Assembly (NCBI GenBank): GCA_046756985.1
Contig: JBHHXG010000060.1
Coordinates: 1-9,016, forward strand
DNA: 9,016 nucleotides
Origin: JBHHXG01 sp046756985
GTDB lineage: Bacteria; Pseudomonadota; Zetaproteobacteria; Mariprofundales; Mariprofundaceae
Direction of reading: 5' to 3'
The translations under genes were made by a program, and so were the position numbers. The notes beneath the pieces are model-generated. The model saw only the letters and a list, made by a program, of their open reading frames with translations. It had not been told where the DNA came from and did not search any database. Shown piece by piece: positions 6,801 to 9,016 of this stretch (its first letter is position 1; every line of letters begins with the position of its first letter).

Positions 6801-8459
6801 CTATACCTCCAGCACAACCGGCAGCACCATCGGGCGTCTGCCGAAACGTCGCTTGCACCAGCGCCTGAGCCAGATACGCACCTCTTCCTTGGCCGCGTCA
6901 ATATCCGACAGTGCTTCCTGATCCATGCCTTCAAGATGGGCATGCAACGCCCCGGCAGCCTCAGAAAGCACGGATTCGCTGACCTGCTGATGCAGCACGC
7001 CCCGGGCGATCAGTTCGGGTGTGCCAAGCAGTTTGCCTTCATGCTGACTGATCAGCACCGTCACCGAAATCATCCCCTCGCCAGCCAGCACCCTGCGGTC
7101 GCGCAGCACCAGATCATCGACTTCATCACGGCCTGTACCGTCCACGAACACCGCCCCGGCATGGAAGGTCTCACCCAAACGTATACCATCACCATCCACT
7201 TCCACGCTCTGCCCGTTTTCGGCAATGATGGTGTGCGCATGCGGCACGCCCGTTGATATAGCCAAATGCTGATGTTCAATAAGATTACGGTATTCGCCAT
7301 GCACCGGATAAACATACTTCGGCCTTGTTAATTGAACCATTGTTTTCAGCTCATGCGCCTGCGCATGGCCTGACACATGCAGAGGCGCCTGCCCACCATG
7401 CAGCACGCGCGCACCCCGCCGGTATATATGGTTGTACAGACCGGCAATCACACGCTCGTTGCCCGGAATATTGGATGAAGAAAAAACAACGAGATCGCCC
7501 TCCCCCAGACGAATACCCGGAAACTGATCCCGCGCAATGCGTGCAAGCGCGGCCCTGGACTCACCTTGTGAGCCTGTCGCAATAATCAGCAGCTCATCGT
7601 CCGGCATGTCCGCAGCATGCTTGCAGCTGATCAGCGAACCTGCCGGTATATTCAGCCGATCCATGCGCTGCGTGATCTCCACATTGCGCTCAAGGCTGCG
7701 GCCAGCCAGCGCGATCTTGCGCTTACAATCAATCGCTGCATCAATAATCTGCTGGATGCGGAACATATTGGAGGAAAAAGTCGTCACGACCACCTTGCCG
7801 CGACAACCGGCAATGGCCTGTTTCAATGCAGGGCCCACGCTGCGTTCACTTGGATTGCTGCCGGAGCGCGTGGCATTGGTCGAGTCCGGGGCCAACAGCA
7901 GCACCCCTTCATCCCCCAGCGCGGCAAAGCGATGCAATGCGGTCGCTCGTCCATCAAGCGGCGCAGGATCAAACTTGAAGTCACCGGTATGCACGACGAT
8001 GCCAAGAGGCGTATGAATAGCGATGGAAACAGCATCCATGATGCTGTGTGTCACCGGAATCGCCTCGATTTCAAACGGCCCGATGCGGGTACGCCCATCC
8101 TCGGCCAAGGGCCTGAGATCGGCCTTGTATTCCTGCAGTTCGGATAGCTTACCCTCCACCAGGCCCAATGTGATCGGTGAACCATAGACAGGCAGATTCA
8201 GTTGTGGCAAAAGAAACGGTAGCGCACCGATATGGTCTTCATGGCCATGGGTCAGCACCACCGCATGCGGCGTCAGCCCCAGATCATTCAGCGCTGAAAT
8301 ATCCGGAATGACGACATCCACGCCATGTTGTCCCGGTTCGGGAAAGCCCATACCGCAGTCTACAATGATGGCTTCGCTTCCCAGCGCATAAACCATCATG
8401 TTTTTTCCAAACTCGCCCACCCCGCCGAAGGGATACAGGCAGAGCGGCGTCTCTGCCAT
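6801..8459 (-). CDS. rnj: Ribonuclease J (metallo-beta-lactamase/beta-CASP RNase)
   Basis: RNase J is a zinc-dependent endo- and 5'-3' exoribonuclease for mRNA decay and RNA maturation. The 552-residue length is typical. Motifs in order are GGVGEFGKNM (12-21), the metal-binding HGHEDH (71-76), THS with His138, HTGDFKFD with Asp160, and APDSTNATRSG (190-200). The beta-CASP region follows, with VTTFSSNMFRI (225-234 area), ATGSQGE (294-300) and SSSNIPGNE (327-335). After that come HVSGHA (361-366) and YPVHGEYRN (384-392), then the C-terminal domain. PGNE and SGHA-type motifs separate RNase J from the archaeal CPSF-like and tRNase Z branches. The start ATG 8459 shares one base with the pyrE stop (TGATG), suggesting coupled translation; a GGGGAAG run lies about 7 bases upstream. 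The paralogue class (J1 or J2) cannot be assigned, but all catalytic residues are present, so an active enzyme is expected. Confidence 0.95.
   Translation of the reverse strand: MAETPLCLYPFGGVGEFGKNMMVYALGSEAIIVDCGMGFPEPGQHGVDVVIPDISALNDLGLTPHAVVLTHGHEDHIGALPFLLPQLNLPVYGSPITLGLVEGKLSELQEYKADLRPLAEDGRTRIGPFEIEAIPVTHSIMDAVSIAIHTPLGIVVHTGDFKFDPAPLDGRATALHRFAALGDEGVLLLAPDSTNATRSGSNPSERSVGPALKQAIAGCRGKVVVTTFSSNMFRIQQIIDAAIDCKRKIALAGRSLERNVEITQRMDRLNIPAGSLISCKHAADMPDDELLIIATGSQGESRAALARIARDQFPGIRLGEGDLVVFSSSNIPGNERVIAGLYNHIYRRGARVLHGGQAPLHVSGHAQAHELKTMVQLTRPKYVYPVHGEYRNLIEHQHLAISTGVPHAHTIIAENGQSVEVDGDGIRLGETFHAGAVFVDGTGRDEVDDLVLRDRRVLAGEGMISVTVLISQHEGKLLGTPELIARGVLHQQVSESVLSEAAGALHAHLEGMDQEALSDIDAAKEEVRIWLRRWCKRRFGRRPMVLPVVLEV
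6806..6810 (-). promoter_or_regulatory. Ribosome binding site of ftsK
   Basis: GGAGG on the minus strand, 5 bases before ATG 6800 and lying within the last codons of rnj. With zero spacing between the rnj stop and the ftsK start, it fixes the ftsK start and implies that both are translated from one message. Confidence 0.7.
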
Positions 8460-9016
8460 CAGGCGCTTCCCCGGCTGCCCGGCTTGATCGCAGGGAGCGT
8501 TCCCTCACGGCACAGCGGACAATCATCAGCCGCGTGCGTTTCAACATCGAGGCTGATGGCCGTTTCATGGGGCACATCAAAGCGTCCCTCTGAATTTGGA
8601 GCCCGATCTACGACGGCCAGCACTTTGACCGGCTTGCCACCATGCGCACGAACCACCTCAATGCATTCGCACACCGAACCACCCGTTGTAATCACATCTT
8701 CAACGACGAGCAGCCTTGCGTCTTCAGGGATCGTAAAACCGCGGCGCAGCTGCATTTCGCCTTCCTTGCGTTCGGTAAAAATAAATGGTTTATTCAGTGC
8801 ACGCGCCACTTCATGGCCGATAATCAGCCCACCTATTGCTGGAGAAACCACCATATCAAAATCATCAGGAGCTACTCGCGATGCCAGCTCTTTGGCCAGC
8901 CCTGCCGCATGCTCCGGATGCATCAGCACCAGTGCTGATTGCAGATACCGCGCCGAATGCCGGCCGCTGGACAGCACAAAATGGCCATTCAGCAGCGCCC
9001 CGGAATCTTCATACAT
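8459..9016 (-). CDS. pyrE: Orotate phosphoribosyltransferase PyrE (5' end outside window)
   Basis: PyrE joins orotate to PRPP to make orotidine 5'-monophosphate in de novo pyrimidine synthesis. The visible 185 residues include GHFVLSSGRHSARYLQ (11-26), typical of the N-terminal hood, and TERKEG…RRGF (81-94), which carries catalytic-loop Lys/Arg residues. The PRPP-binding signature VVEDVITTGGSV is at 104-115. The C-terminus has DDCPLC followed by KPGSR, an extension with a Cys pair found in one branch of PyrE proteins and lacking in E. coli PyrE. The Met at 9016 aligns with an internal position just before the conserved SGALL/GHF block. Homologues usually carry roughly ten more residues, so the true start is probably upstream of the window and the entry is partial. 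The stop overlaps the rnj start by one base. Confidence 0.93.
   Translation of the reverse strand: MYEDSGALLNGHFVLSSGRHSARYLQSALVLMHPEHAAGLAKELASRVAPDDFDMVVSPAIGGLIIGHEVARALNKPFIFTERKEGEMQLRRGFTIPEDARLLVVEDVITTGGSVCECIEVVRAHGGKPVKVLAVVDRAPNSEGRFDVPHETAISLDVETHAADDCPLCREGTLPAIKPGSRGSA

Noticed and set aside
7498..7505. A minus-strand GGGGAGGG that matches the E. coli FtsK orienting sequence GGGNAGGG.
   Set aside because: With seven fixed bases, about one match is expected by chance in 9 kb on two strands. It lies inside rnj codons and the host's own motif is unknown.
7617..8147. A 176-codon plus-strand open frame opposite rnj.
   Set aside because: It is antisense to the RNase J catalytic region, whose motifs are intact, and it shows no start signal or family resemblance.

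Overview
The window reads as a compact stretch of a Gram-negative, probably proteobacterial, chromosome of moderate GC. An outer-membrane lipoprotein carrier (LolA) and a FadL-type barrel point to a double membrane. FtsK–LolA–RarA in that order is the arrangement known from Gammaproteobacteria such as E. coli. RNase J replaces what would be other genes in enterics, and a rhodoquinone gene lies next door. RNase J, moderate GC and rquA together would suit Zetaproteobacteria or another early-branching proteobacterial group, but this placement is inference from gene content and was not tested.

Region 1-353 holds one short hydrophobic ORF (29-319, +) of unknown function, with a possible extended -10 element just upstream of the next gene. 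Region 354-1115 (+) holds a gene I recognise as rquA. Its product resembles a class I methyltransferase with a rewritten SAM motif, and the family converts ubiquinone to rhodoquinone. It ends tail-to-tail with crcB and overlaps it by 38 bp.

From 9016 down to 1078 the minus strand is one unbroken gene train: pyrE (start outside the window), rnj, ftsK, lolA, a fadL-family porin gene, rarA and crcB. Joints are overlaps or gaps of at most 19 bp (1-nt TGATG at pyrE/rnj, TAGATG at rnj/ftsK, about 0-17 bp at ftsK/lolA, 15 bp, 19 bp, and ATGA at rarA/crcB), so co-transcription is very likely. Its promoter must lie beyond position 9016. The train combines pyrimidine synthesis, RNA decay, chromosome segregation, envelope biogenesis, replication-fork maintenance and fluoride export. 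It looks like a housekeeping operon, not a single pathway.

The items most worth a second look are the rquA gene and its antisense overlap with crcB, and the apparent CTG start of rarA. That CTG has a well-placed AGGAG and restores a conserved N-terminus that an ATG-based call would lose. I found no mobile element, CRISPR array, tRNA or rRNA, and no new multi-gene system.
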